Positions 36,701-51,700 of a DNA stretch of 64,000 nt are shown here, one piece after another. Below the pieces are notes generated by a model, which searched no databases, had not been told where the DNA came from, and was given only the letters and a program-made list of their open reading frames with translations. Made by a program: the position numbers and the translations under genes. Where the stretch lies: the NCBI RefSeq assembly GCF_037975245.1, contig NC_092572.1, forward strand, positions 124,001 to 188,000, read 5' to 3'. This DNA comes from Apostichopus japonicus (Eukaryota; Echinodermata; Holothuroidea; Aspidochirotida; Stichopodidae). The first letter of the stretch is position 1. Each line of letters opens with the position of its first letter.

Positions 36701-39700
36701 CCCTATCCTCTTTCACACAGCCTGACCTGGTCCCTATCATCTTTGACACAGCCTGACATGTTCCCTATCCTCTTTCACACAGCCTGACCTGGTCCCTATC
36801 ATCTTTCACACAGCCTGACCTGGTCCCTATCATCTTTCACACAGCCTGACCTGGTCCCTATCATCTTTGACACAGCCTGACATGTTCCCTATCCTCTTTC
36901 ACACAGCCTGACATGTTCCCTATCCTCTTTCACACAGCCTGACCTGGTCCCTATCCTCTTTCACACAGCCTGACCTGGTCCCTATCCTCTCTCTCACACA
37001 GCCTGACCTGGTCCCTATCATCTTTGACACAACCTGACATGTTCCCTATCCTCTTTCACACAGCCTGACCTGGTCCCTATCCTCTTTCACACAGCCTGAC
37101 GTGGTCCCTATCATCTTTGATACAGCCTGACATGGTCCCTATCATATTTGATACAGCCTGACATGGTCCCTATCATATTTGATACAGCCTGACATGGTCC
37201 CTATCCTCTTTGATACAGCCTGACATGGTCCCTATCCTCTTTCACACAGCCTGACAATGACTCCATTGTCTTTCACACAGCCTGACAATGACTCCATTGT
37301 CTTTGAAATAGTCTGCAATGGTCTCTCTATGTAACCTCTGACCTCTTTGTGATTGCACTACCTGTCTTATCTTGGATTTTGTAATATTTCCTTACCAAAC
37401 TGGAAGTTTGTGTTGTTGGGACAGACATGATAACATCCACTCATGACACCCTCCACAATGAGGGCAACAGCCAAGGCATAAAAAAGACTGTAGTGTTTAG
37501 GTATACCAGTAGCCTGAAGAGAAAACATGAATATTAAACAAAGATAGTTAATGTATATTCAAAAAAAATTTGCCTCAGCATACCTGTGAATGTACTAGCA
37601 CTAAACATAAACTGGTTAACAAAGTCAGATAGAAATATTGATCATGCTAAGCAAACCATAGGCACATCTAAAAAAGTTTCATTACAACTGTTTCGTTTTT
37701 TCAATACAGGCAAAATTAAGAGCTCTACATTTTGTTCTACATACAGATATTGTATGTTCTCTGGTTAAAATGTTAAGTAAACAATATTCTTGTCATCAAC
37801 AATGCAAACCAATGTGACTACAAACATTCAAAACATGGCATATGTTTACCCAGCTAGTAGCTAAGAGGTACTTAACTTGTATGATGATTGTAATGTAAAA
37901 ACATATACCTGGCCTATGTTTACCCAGCTAATAGCAAAGAGGTACTTAACTTGTATAATGATTGTAATGTAAAAACATATACCTGGCATATGTTTACCCA
38001 GCTAGTAGCTAAGAGGTACTTAACTTGTATGATGATTGTAATGTAATAACATATACCTGACCTATGTTTACCTAGCTAGTAGCTAAGAGGTACTTAACTT
38101 GTATAATGATTGTAATGTAATAACATATACCTGGCCTATGTTTACCCAAGCTAGTAGCAAAGAGGTACTTAACTTGTAAAATGATTGTAATGTAATTACA
38201 TATACCTGGCCTATGTTTTCCCAGCTAGTAGCTAAGAGGTACTTAACTTGTATAATGATTGTAATGTAATAACATATACCTGGCCTATGTTTACCCAGCT
38301 AGTAGCTAAGAGGTACTTAACTTGTATAATGATTGTAATGTAATAACATATTCCTGGCCTATGTTTACCCAGCTTATAGCTAAGATGTACTTGTAAAATG
38401 ATTGTAATGTAATAACATATTCCTGGCCTATTTTTACCCAAGCTAGTAGCTAAGAGGTACTTAACTTGTATAATGATTGTAATGTAATAACATATACCTG
38501 GCCTATGTTTACCCAGCTTATAGCTAAGATGTACTTGTAAAATGATTGTAATGTAATAACATATTCCTGGCCTATTTTTACCCCAGCTAGTAGCTAAGAG
38601 GTACTTAACTTGTAAAATGATTGTAATGTAATTACATATACCTGGCCTATGTTTTCCCAGCTAGTAGCTAAGAGGTACTTAACTTGTATAATGATTGTAA
38701 TGTAATAACATATGCCTGGCCTATGTTTACCCAGCTAGTAGCTAAGAGGTACTTAACTTGTAAAATGATTGTAATGTAATAACATATACCTGGCCTATGT
38801 TTACCCAAGCTAGTAGCAAAGAGGTGCTTAACTTGTAAAATGATTGTAATGTAATTACATATACCTGGCCTATGTTTTCCCAGCTAGTAGCTAAGAGGTA
38901 CTTAACTTGTATAATGATTGTAATGTAATAACATATACCTGGCCTATGTTTACCCAGCTAGTAGCTAAGAGGTACTTAACTTGTATAATGATTTTAATGT
39001 AATAACATATACCTGGCCTATGTTTACCCAGCTAGTAGCTAAGGGGTACTTAACTTGTATAATGATTGTAATGTAATAACATATACCTGGCCTATGTTAA
39101 CCCAGCTAGTAGCTAAGAGGTACTTAACTTGTATAATGATTTTAATGTAATAACATATACCTGGCCTATGTTTACCCAGCTAGTAGCTAAGAGGTACTTA
39201 ACTTGTATAATGATTGTAATGTAATAACATATACCTGGCCTATGTTTACCCAGCTTATAGCTAAGATGTACTTGTAAAATGATTGTAATGTAATAACATA
39301 TACCTGGCCTATGTTTACCCAGCTAGTAGCTAAGAGGTACTTAACTTGTAAAATGATTGTAATGTAATAACATATACCTGGCCTATGTTTACCCAGCTAG
39401 TAGCTAAGAGGTGCTAAACTTGTATAATGATTGTAATGTAATAACATATACCTGGCCTATGTTTACCCAGCTAGTAGCTACTGTAAGAGGTGCTAAACTT
39501 GTATAATGATTGTAATGTAGTTACATTTTCCTGGCCTATATTTACCCAGCTTATAGCTAAGATGTACTTGTATACTGATTGTAATGTAATAACATATACC
39601 TGGCCTATGTTTACCCAGCTTATAGCTAAGAGGTACTTGTGTAATGACTGTAATGTAATAACATATACCTGGCATATGTTTACCCAGCTAGTAGCTAAGA

Positions 39701-42700
39701 GGTACTTAACTTGTAAAATGATTGTAATGTAATAACATATACCTGGCCTATGTTTACCCAGCTAGTAGCTAAGAGGTGCTAAACTTGTATAATGATTGTA
39801 ATGTAGTTACATTTTCCTGGCCTATATTTACCCAGCTTATAGCTAAGATGTACTTGTATACTGATTGTAATGTAATAACATATACCTGGCCTATGTTTAC
39901 CCAGCTAGTAGCTAAGAGGTACTTAACTTGTAAAATGATTGTAATGTAATAACATATATCTGGCCTATGTTTACCCAGCTAGTAGCTAAGATGTACTTAA
40001 CTTGTAAAATGATTGTAATGTAATAACATATACCTGGCCTATGTTTACCCAGCTAGTAGCTAAGAGGTGCTAAACTTGTATAATGATTGTAATGTAATAA
40101 CATATACCTGGCCTATGTTTACCCAGCTAGTAGCTACTGTAAGAGGTGCTAAACTTGTATAATGATTGTAATGTAGTTACATTTTCCTGGCCTATATTTA
40201 CCCAGCTTATAGCTAAGATGTACTTGTATACTGATTGTAATGTAATAACATATACCTGGCCTATGTTTACCCAGCTTATAGCTAAGAGGTACTTAACTTG
40301 TAAAATGATTGTAATGTAATAACATATACCTGGCCTATGTTTACCCAGCTAGTAGCTAAGAGGTGCTAAACTTGTATAATGATTGTAATGTAGTTACATT
40401 TTCCTGGCCTATATTTACCCAGCTTATAGCTAAGATGTACTTGTATACTGATTGTAATGTAATAACATATACCTGGCCTATGTTTACCCAGCTAGTAGCT
40501 AAGAGGTACTTAACTTGTAAAATGATTGTAATGTAATAACATATATCTGGCCTATGTTTACCCAGCTAGTAGCTAAGAGGTACTTAACTTGTCAAATGAT
40601 TGTAATGTAATAACATATACCTGGCCTATGTTTACCCAGCTAGTAGCTAAGAGGTGCTAAACTTGTATAATGATTGTAATGTAATAACATATACCTGGCC
40701 TATGTTTACCCAGCTAGTAGCTAAGAGGTACTTAACTTGTAAAATGATTGTAATGTAATAACATATACCTGGCCTATGTTTACCCAGCTAGTAGCTAAGA
40801 GGTGCTAAACTTGTACAATGATTGTAATGTAATAACATATACCTGGCCTATGTTTACCCAGCTAGTAGCTACTGTAAGAGGTGCTAAACTTGTATAATGA
40901 TTGTAATGTAGTTACATTTTCCTGGCCTATATTTACCCAGCTTATAGCTAAGAGGTACTTGTATACTGATTGTAATGTAATAACATATACCTGGCCTATG
41001 TTTACCCAGCTTATAGCTAAGAGGTACTTAACTTGTAAAATGATTGTAATGTAATAACATATACCTGGCCTATGTTTACCCAAGCTAGTAGCTAAGAGGT
41101 GCTAAACTTGTATAATGATTGTAATGTAGTTACATTTTCCTGGCCTATATTTACCCAGCTTATAGCTAAGATGTACTTGTATACTGATTGTAATGTAATA
41201 ACATATACCTGGCATATGTTTACCCAGCTAGTAGCTAAGAGGTACTTAACTTGTAAAATGATTGTAATGTAATAACATATATCTGGCCTATGTTTACCCA
41301 GCTAGTAGCTAAGAGGTACTTAACTTGTCAAATGATTGTAATGTAATAACATATACCTGGCCTATGTTTACCCAGCTAGTAGCTAAGAGGTGCTAAACTT
41401 GTATAATGATTGTAATGTAATAACATATACCTGGCCTATGTTTACCCAGCTAGTAGCTAAGAGGTACTTAACTTGTAAAATGATTGTAATGTAATAACAT
41501 ATACCTGGCCTATGTTTACCCAGCTAGTAGCTAAGAGGTGCTAAACTTGTACAATGATTGTAATGTAATAACATATACCTGGCCTATGTTTACCCAGCTA
41601 GTAGCTACTGTAAGAGGTGCTAAACTTGTATAATGATTGTAATGTAGTTACATTTTCCTGGCCTATATTTACCCAGCTTATAGCTAAGATGTACTTGTAT
41701 ACTGATTGTAATGTAATAACATATACCTGGCCTATGTTTACCCAGCTTATAGCTAAGAGGTACTTAACTTGTAAAGTGATTGTAATGTAATAACATATAC
41801 CTGGCCTATGTTTACCCAAGCTAGTAGCTAAGAGGTGCTAAACTTGTATAATGATTGTAATGTAGTTACATTTTCCTGGCCTATATTTACCCAGCTTATA
41901 GCTAAGATGTACTTGTATACTGATTGTAATGTAATAACATATACCTGGCATATGTTTACCCAGCTAGTAGCTAAGAGGTACTTAACTTGTAAAATGATTG
42001 TAATGTAATAACAGATGCCTGGCCTATGTTTTCCCAGCTAGTAGCTAAGAGGTACTTAACTTGTAAAATGATTGTAATGTAATAACATATATCTGGCCTA
42101 TGTTTACCCAGCTAGTAGCTAAGAGGTGCTAAACTTGTAAAATGATTGTAATGTAATAACATATACCTGGCCTATGTTTACCGAGCTAGTAGCTAAGAGG
42201 TACTGAACTTGTATAATGATTGTAATGTAGTTACATTTTCCTGGCCAATGTTTAGTAGCTAAGAGTTATACATAACTGTACTTTACTTACCTGAGCTAGG
42301 TGGGAAGAAGCATTTTCTGCTTCAATACTCTTTTTGTAAATTATTTCCCTCCTCCAAACTAAAAGCCAAAAGAGTATTCCTAGCATGATGTACCCGATGT
42401 TGCTGAAGACATTGTTAAAAGCACTGAAAAAGGACAAACAATAGCATTGAAGGAATTCATTTTATGTTTAGTTTAGTGAATCAAACAAGTATTTTAGTAA
42501 TAATACATGAATATACATGATAATTAAAATATAAATTTTATTTATTCTATCGATTCCTTCACCCCTACCAGTGTTTTTCTCTGGTATAATAACAACCATT
42601 GCTCTAGACCATCACTTTCACATTGGCCCGGTTATCTATAAGCTTAAAACAATTTTCGCCATCGCACTGTGTACATGAACATGATAAAAATGTTCTTTGG

Positions 42701-45700
42701 AGTGCGGACTCCATTGGTAACATATATATTGAGAGTAAGTTAGAAGTGTAATGCATTTTGCTGTGAGGGCTCCATACATAACATTGAATATTGAGTGTAG
42801 GTGAGTAGTGTAACTTTCTTTGATGTGAGGGCTCCGTACATAACATTTAATATTGAGTGTAGGTGAGTAGTGTAACTTTCTTTGATGTGAGGGCTCCGTA
42901 CATAACATTTAATATTGAGTGTAGGTGAGTAGTGTAACTTTCTTTGATGTGAGGGCTCAGTACATAACATTTAATGTTGAGTGTAGGTGAGTAGTGTAAC
43001 TTTCTTTGATGTGAGGGCTCCGTACATAACATTTAATGTTGAGTGTAGGTGAGTAGTGTAAATTTCTTTAATGTGGGGGCTCTGTACATAACATTTAATG
43101 TTGAGTGTAGGTGAGTAGTGTAACTTTCTTTGATGTGAGGGCTCCATACATAACATTTAATATGGAGTGTAGGTGAGTAGTGTAACTTTCTTTGATGTGA
43201 GGGCTTCATATGTAACATTATATATTAAGGGTATTAATGAAATGTCATTATTTTAATGAGAGCAGACAGGTTCTTTACCTGAAGACCGATGCAGGCCTGG
43301 AACACAGGAAGTTATAGTAACAAGTATCTTCATTGCCAGTAACATTTACTACCTGCAATAACAAAGCAGTCCCAGCTATCTTATCAGCAAACATATGTAC
43401 ATAGCATATTGACATATCCTAAATACACAACATACAGAAACATAGACTGACATAACCACCAACAGCAGACAGAAACATAGACTGACATAACCACCAACAG
43501 CAGACAGAAACATAGACTGACATAACCACCAACAGCATACAGAAACATAGACTGACATAACCACCAACAGCAGACAGAAACATAGACTGACATAACCACC
43601 AACAGCAGACAGAAACATAGACTGACATAACCACCAACAGCAGACAGAGTTCACAGTCTAGTACAACAGTAAGATAAAAAAAAACATTTGGAATTTGAGC
43701 CCATCTAAAATTTCTTTTGGAGCATATTGTTCATTCCAGAATAAAAATATACTGACAACAACTAAGGGAAAAATGATTTAGTAATAGACATGCTAATCTG
43801 TAATTAAGACTTCCTGGTGGTGAGATTATTTTAACAGTCTAGGTTGTCAAATAGTAATTTCTTATGCAGTCACATGAATAACCACAGGGGTAAACCTCTA
43901 ACTGGAGTACAATCCAATTTTGATATGTAGACCACATTCAACCACAAATTTCAGAATCTATAGAAATGAGCTCAAAATGTTAAAAATGTGCACTATGTGC
44001 AATATAGACCAGAAGATGGACAGCATTATATCTAATAACTAGCTGAATTTCAGGCAAGGCATAACAAAGGCAACCATTCATATAGAGCATAAATGCTAAC
44101 ATAAATATCCACTCACAGGTCACCTGACAGGTCACATGACACCTGGTCATACTTACAATCTGGTAGGTAATAACTAGCTGAATTTCAGGCAAGGCATAAC
44201 AACAGCAACCATTCATATAGAGCATACATACTAACATAAATATCCACTCACAGGTCACCTGACAGGTCACATGACACCTGGTCATACTTACAATCTGGTA
44301 GGTAATAACTAGCTGAACTACAGGCAAGGCATAACAACAGCAACCATTCATATAGAGCATAAATACTAACATAAATATCCACTCACAGGTCACCTGACAG
44401 GTCACATGACACCTGGTCATACTTACAATCTGGTAGGTAATAACTAGCTGAACTACAGGCAAGGCATAAAACACAGCAACAGTGATTAGATTCCAAGGAT
44501 ACATTCTAAACCTCTTTTCTCTAACCTGGCCCGTCTGTCGCGTTGTGTCTGATAAGAAAAGTTTCCTCTGCAGAGACATTGAAACATGCAGTTACTTAGC
44601 CAGGCTCAACATGATAAACAAAACAATTAGTGTCACTTGCATTCCTGATAATTAAAACAATAAGTGTCACCTGCATTCCAATATTTGTAGACCTTTTTGC
44701 TGATATAAGCAATTTCCTTTTCTAATATATGTTATCATTTATGTTACTCATTAATGACTATTTGATTACTGGGAAAAACGTTTGGTACTACTGTTAGTAA
44801 TTTTGGATACAATTCTGACATGGCATAAACCTCTCTTCTTAAAACTAACATCCCAGAAATGAAGTTGAAAAGCTCTCAAGTTTGTTTTGAATGCTGATGC
44901 ATTGAATAAAGCAATGAATGCATGATAATAAACTGCAAAAATTCAACAATATTTGTGGCTGTTTAGTAGCCAATCATAGTCCAGCTACATTATCTTGCCT
45001 TTTAACAACCACCTATAGTTTGATACAGTAGTGTCCTGTTTGACTGTATCAATAGGCAACTTCATATTATGGCTGATATTCTTTCTAATGAATATAATGT
45101 TCCTGTTACCAACATATCAAAGTTCCATTACAAGCAATTTACTAAAGGTGATCAAAGCATGATCATTGCATGATGTTTGTCATGAAACAACCTTGAGAAG
45201 ATTTTTGAGAAGATTTAATAAGGGAGGCATTCAAACAGCCATGAATCCCATACCCCATATCATTAATTGTAGTAAGGGAGGCATTCAAACAGCCAAGAAC
45301 CCATACCCCATAATGATTAATTGTAGTAAGGGAGGCATTCAAACAGCCATGAATCCCATACCCCATATTATTAATTGTAGTTAGGGAGGCATTCAAACAG
45401 CCATGAATCCCATACCCCATATCATTAATTGTAGTTAGAGAGGCATTCAAACAGCCATGAATCCCATACCCCATATCATTAATTGCATTAAGGGAGGCAT
45501 TCAAACAGCCATGAATCCCATACCCCATATCATTAATTGCATTCAGGGAGGCATTCAAACAGCCATGAATCCCATACCCCATAATCATTCATTGTAGTTA
45601 GAGAGGCATTCAAACAGCTGTGAATCCCATACCCCATATCATTAATTGTAGTAAGAGAGGCATTCAAACAGCCAAGAACCCATACCCCATAATGATTAAT

Positions 45701-48700
45701 TGTAGTAAGGGAGGCATTCAAACAGCCATGAATCCCATACCCCATATTATTAATTGTAGTTAGGGAGGCATTCAAACAGCCATGAATCCCATACCCCATA
45801 ATCATTCATTGTAGTTAGAGAGGCATTCAAACAGCCATGAATCCCATACCCCATATCATTAATTGCATTAAGGGAGGCATTCAAACAGCCATGAATCCCA
45901 TACCCCATATCATTAATTGCATTCAGGGAGGCATTCAAACAGCCATGAATCCCATACCCCATAATCATTCATTGTAGTTAGAGAGGCATTCAAACAGCTG
46001 TGAATCCCATACCCCATATAATTAATTGTAGTAAGAGAGGCATTCAAACAGCCATGAATCCCATACCCCATATCATTAATTGTAGTAATGGAGGCATTCA
46101 AACAGCCATGAATCCCATACCCCATATCATTAATTGCATTCAGGGAGGCATTCAAACAGCTATGAATCCCATACCCCATATCATTAATTGCATTCAGGGA
46201 GGCATTCAAACAGCCATGAATCCCATACCCCATATCATTAATTGTAGTAAGGAAGGCATTCAAACAGCCATGAATCCCATACCCCATATCATTAATTGCA
46301 GAAATGTAGGCATTCAAACAGCCATGAATCCCATACCCCATATCATTAATTGCAGTAAGGTTGGCATTCAAACAGCCATGATTCCCAAACATGTTCTAGG
46401 TATATGTTTAACTGTAATATCCAGCATCTTATTTTCAAGTAAGGCTAGACCAGATACCTGCTCTAAAGTACATGAAAGTTAGGGTGAGACATTACAAATC
46501 ACAAGAGTTTGTACATGGCCACTAGAGATGAAACACATTTATGTCGTTTGAGCAAGAAGAATTCGAATAAGGAATCTTTCTCACTTTTCCAGACTAAGCT
46601 GCAAATTTGAAGCTTCATTTCAAAACCAAGAAATGAGGTTTTAATGTTCCCTTTTTTAATGTGGGAACCATGCATTCTGGTCACCCAGAATCAGACATAT
46701 CAGATTAGAGACCATTTAAGTTGCCAACCTTTGAGAGGTAGACATCTTGTTCATGTTCAATATCTTCAAGGGTATCAAAACCATCAAATGTATCAATAGA
46801 TTGCACATCTGCATCATCATGCTGTGGTACTCCACTAGATAGAGAAACTGGACGATTGCTTGCCCTCGCTCCGTCTTCAGTGACGGTATCAATATGAGCA
46901 TCTGGAAAACAAGATTAGAAAATAATGATTTTAGGATCACGAAACAACGAATAGGCATTCATTTGGGTTTCCCATCATTGCTTCATGCTGATGCACTGGT
47001 AAAGTATAAGACACACAAGCAGAAGCTTTAATTATAACATACACCAAAGCAGATTCTTTAAGTACAAGATACACAATGATTCATATTTAAGAGTACAACG
47101 TACACGCATACAGATGCTTTAAGTACAAGATACACAATACCTCTTACTTAAGAGTATAACATACACACAAACAGATGCTTTAAGTACAAGATACACAATA
47201 CCTCATATTTAAGAGTACAACATACACGCATACAGATGCTTTAAGTACAAGATACACACTACCTCTTACTTACGAGTATAACATACACACATACAAATGC
47301 TTAAAGTACAAGATACACACTACCTCATATTTAAGAGTACAACGTACACACATACAGATGCTTTAAGTACAAGATACACACTACCTCATATTTAAGAGTA
47401 TAACATACACACATACAAATGCTTAAAGTACAAGATACACACTACCTCATATTTAAGAGTATAACATACACACAAACATATGGTTTAAGTACAAGATACA
47501 CACTACCTCATATTTAAGAGTATAACATACACACATACAAATGCTTAAAGTACAAGATACACACTACCTCATATTTAAGAGTATAACATACACACATACA
47601 AATGCTTAAAGTACAAGATACACACTACCTCATATTTAAGAGTATAACATACACACAAACAGATGGTTTAAGTACAAGATACACAATACGTCATATTTAA
47701 GAGTACAACAAACACACAAACAGATTCTTTAATTACAAGATACACAATGCTTCATATTTAACAGTACAACGTACACACATCCAGATGCTTTAAGTACAAG
47801 ATATGATATATATGCAAACCAGATGATTAAGGCATACACACCCAACCAGCCACCTAATATAGCCACTCTGATGATGAGGGTCTTCATTGGTTGGTGTTAT
47901 CTTTACATTATCACCGACACTAAATCAGATACTGTAGATATAACATTCACAATAATGAGCTGCTTTACAGAATAACATACACATACAGTATACCTAAAGC
48001 TCCATAGCCACTCTGATGATGAGGGTCTTCATTGGTTGGTGTTATCTTTATCACCGACATTAAATCAGATACTGTAGATATAACATTCATAATAATGAGC
48101 TGCTTTACAGAATAACATACACATTTACCTAAAGCTCCATAGCCACTCTGATGATGAGCATCTTCATTGGTTGGGTTATCTGTAAGAAAATGTATTTAAA
48201 TAAATATAAAATCATAAATAACATAAAAAATATATGCTGTTTCTAAATTGCTGCAATTTTGCACTATATCTAACTTATGGGAGTTTGCACTATATATATC
48301 TTATTGGAGCTTGCACTATATATATCTTATGGGAGTTTGCACTATAAATATCTGATGGCAGTTTGTACCATGTATATCTTATGGGCGTTTGCACTATATA
48401 TATATATCTTATGGGCGTTTGCATTATACTGTATATATATTATGGGAGTTTGCACTATATATATCTTATGAGAGTTTGCACTATATATCTGATGGGAGTT
48501 TGCACTATATATATATCTTATGGGAGTTGCACTACATATATCTTACGGGAGTTTGCACTATATATATCTTATGGGAGTTTGCACCATATATATCTTATGT
48601 GACTTTGCACCATATATCTAATGGGAGTTTGCACCATATATATTTTATGGGAGTTTGCACAATATATATCTTATGAGAGTTTGCACTATATATATCTTAT

Positions 48701-51700
48701 GGGAGTTTGCAGATCAATGTAAGGGCTATTAGTGGTTTGCCCTGCCAGAAGTGTTGATATTTCACTGCCCTTCTTTGTTTGGTGAGTCTGGAAATTTTTG
48801 GAAATGCAGGATATGTGTAGGTAGCACTGCATAAAACTTTACTTTAAATTTATGGCAAAAACCAACCATAATCCTCCTTAAATCAAAGTATATACCTCAA
48901 CAACCAAAGCATCTCCAAGGTCAAATGTAAAATTTACCTAACAGATCTGAGAAGGGCCAATTTTTAAAATAATGTTCTGACAGGATGTTAAACTCACCAA
49001 TCAGAATCTTCTCAGCTGAAAGTAGTGCAAGTGAATGTTGAAATGACCATGTTCCATATTCATGAAAAACGTGAAGAAAATGTGGCAAAAATATTAAAGT
49101 GTGATGAATGATTAATTTCATAGTAAAACAAGTAACCCTTCACCATAATAAGCACAAAAATATTTTAATACAGTTTGAAATATACTACAGGAAATATACA
49201 TTTAAGCCTTATTGAGTGCCAGTTTTGACACACTACATTACAACTTGTGATGAAATTTCAAAATGGAAGCAAATTGACGATATAAAATGTGGAAATGTTA
49301 GTGATGGAAATATTACCCTCTTCTTGAGAAGCAGGAAAATCAGCTGTTTTGCCGGTGAACCAATTCCTAGAAAAATAAATTTGAGGAATTACTAGTCATG
49401 TTTCAATAAAGCGAGTCCAGTTTAATCCACCTGTCACACTAAAAGTCACCTGTATATGTACATCATTCCAAGGGTAAGTGTCCTACATGCATCATTGTTA
49501 TTTGCTTGAATGATTGCAGAATCCACTTTCTAACCAAATATCTCTTTCGATAATGTAATAAGTTCCCAGACTGACTTTATTTCTTGTGAAGAATACTGTT
49601 AGATATCGTTGAAGTAACTAAAATTCTACAAATTAACATGAGTGATTGTTGAAAATATATCTGAGGTTACTCAATTTAAAAACAACAGATGTCTCTTTAT
49701 CTAAAAAATCATGCAAATGTAAACAAAAGATTTTGTCACAAATATACAGTTAAACCATCTAAGTCTGTTATTTACTTGGCTCCAAAAAAAATATTAGGGA
49801 ATCATTATCAATTAACAGGTCTGAAACATTTATCAAATCGGATTATCTGTTTGAACTATGATTTTACATTGTATCTAAAATATAACACAGAATGTGTGAG
49901 CAGTCATTGCAGCAATATAGATAAGAATCAACTCACTCTAACCAGTAACTGATTGAAATATAACACAGAATGTGTGAGCAGTCATTGCAGCAATATAGAT
50001 AAGAATCAACTCACTCTAACCAGTAACAGATTGAAATATAACACAGAATGTGTGAGCAGTCATTGCAGCAATATAGATAAGAATCAACTCACTCTAACCA
50101 GTAACTGATTGAAATATAACACAGAATGTGTGAGCAGTCATTGCAGCAATATAGATAAGAATCAACTCACTCTAACCAGTAACTGATTGAAATATAACAC
50201 AGAATGTGTGAGCAGTCATTGCAGCAATATAGATAAGAATCAACTCACTCTAACCAGTAACAGATTGAAATATAACACAGAATGTGTGAGCAGTCATTAC
50301 AGCAATATAGATAGGAATCAACTCACTTTAACCAGTAACTGATTGAAATATAACACAGAATGTGTGAGCAGTCATGGCAGTAATATAGATAAGAATCAAC
50401 TCACTCTAACCAGTAACAGATTGAAATATAACACAGAATGTGTGAGCAGTCATTGCAGCAATATAGATAGGAATCAACTCACTCTAACCAGTAACAGCTT
50501 GAAATATAACACAGAATGTGTGAGCAGTCATGGCAGTAATATAGATAAGAATCAACTCACTCTAACCAGTAACAGATTGAAATATAACACAGAATGTGTG
50601 AGCAGTCATTACAGCAATATAGATAGGAATCAACTCACTTTAACCAGTAGCCGATGACTATAAGACCAATAAATGTGTAGAATGCAACACCGATTCCAAG
50701 TGTGATCAAAACCGGCTCTAGGTACTTAGAATCTGTGTAAGATGAAGAATTGATCAACTTGAGATATGTGATAAGTGAGATATTCAATAACTTGAGTGGC
50801 CCTTATGCCAAAATGGGTTCTTTGCATAACCAACATCAACTACCAACCAATAATAACTCACATAAATCAATACTGCAAGAAAAGCATTATAAAGTCACTG
50901 CAACCAACCTTTCCTAATCAACATGCAATGGTGTAACTCTATGCTTAACCAAACTAGTCTATCCAGCATGTCGTAAGTAAAGTATTTGCTGAAACCAAAC
51001 TTGTTTAACTTTATACATGTTATAATGGCATTCTATGCTAAAACCAAACTTGGCTATCCTACATGCAATGGTGTAACTCTATGCTAAAACCAAACTAGTC
51101 TATCCTGCATGTCATAATTAAAGTCTGTGCTAAACCAAACTTGTTTAACTTAATAAATGTTATAATGGCATTCTATGCTAAAACCAAACTTGGCTATCCT
51201 ACATGCAATGGTGTAACTCTATGCTAAAACCAAACTAGTCTATCCTGCATGTCATAATTAAAGTCTGTGCTAAACCAAACTTGTTTAACTTAATAAATGT
51301 TATAATGGCATTCTATGTTAAAACCAAACTTGGCTATCCTACATGCAATGGTGTAACTCTATGCTTAACCAAACTAGTCTATCCAGCATGTCATAATTAA
51401 AGTCTGTGCTAAACCAAACTTGTTTAACTTAATAAATGTTATAATGGCATTCTATGTTAAAACCAAACTTGGCTATCCTACATGCAATGGTGTAACTCTA
51501 TGCTTAACCAAACTAGTCTATCCAGCATGTCATAATTAAAGTCTGTGCTAAACCAAACTTGTTTAACTTAATAAATGTTATAATGGCATTCTATGTTAAA
51601 ACCAAACTTGGCTATCCTACATGCAATGGTGTAACTCTATGCTAAAACCAAACTAGTCTATCCAGCATGTCGTAAGTAAAGTATTTGCTAAACCAAACTT

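Noticed and set aside
45166-46482. Open frames of 140-160 codons on both strands
   Set aside because: The 54-bp array (18 codons) is stop-free on both strands by chance. The repeats are nearly identical, so the frames are not independent evidence.
45000-46730. Possible extra SIDT exon between the acidic linker and the second helix
   Set aside because: The exons at 46729 and 44427 join in phase and in the family's order (VYLSK then RKLFLSD), so no exon is missing there.
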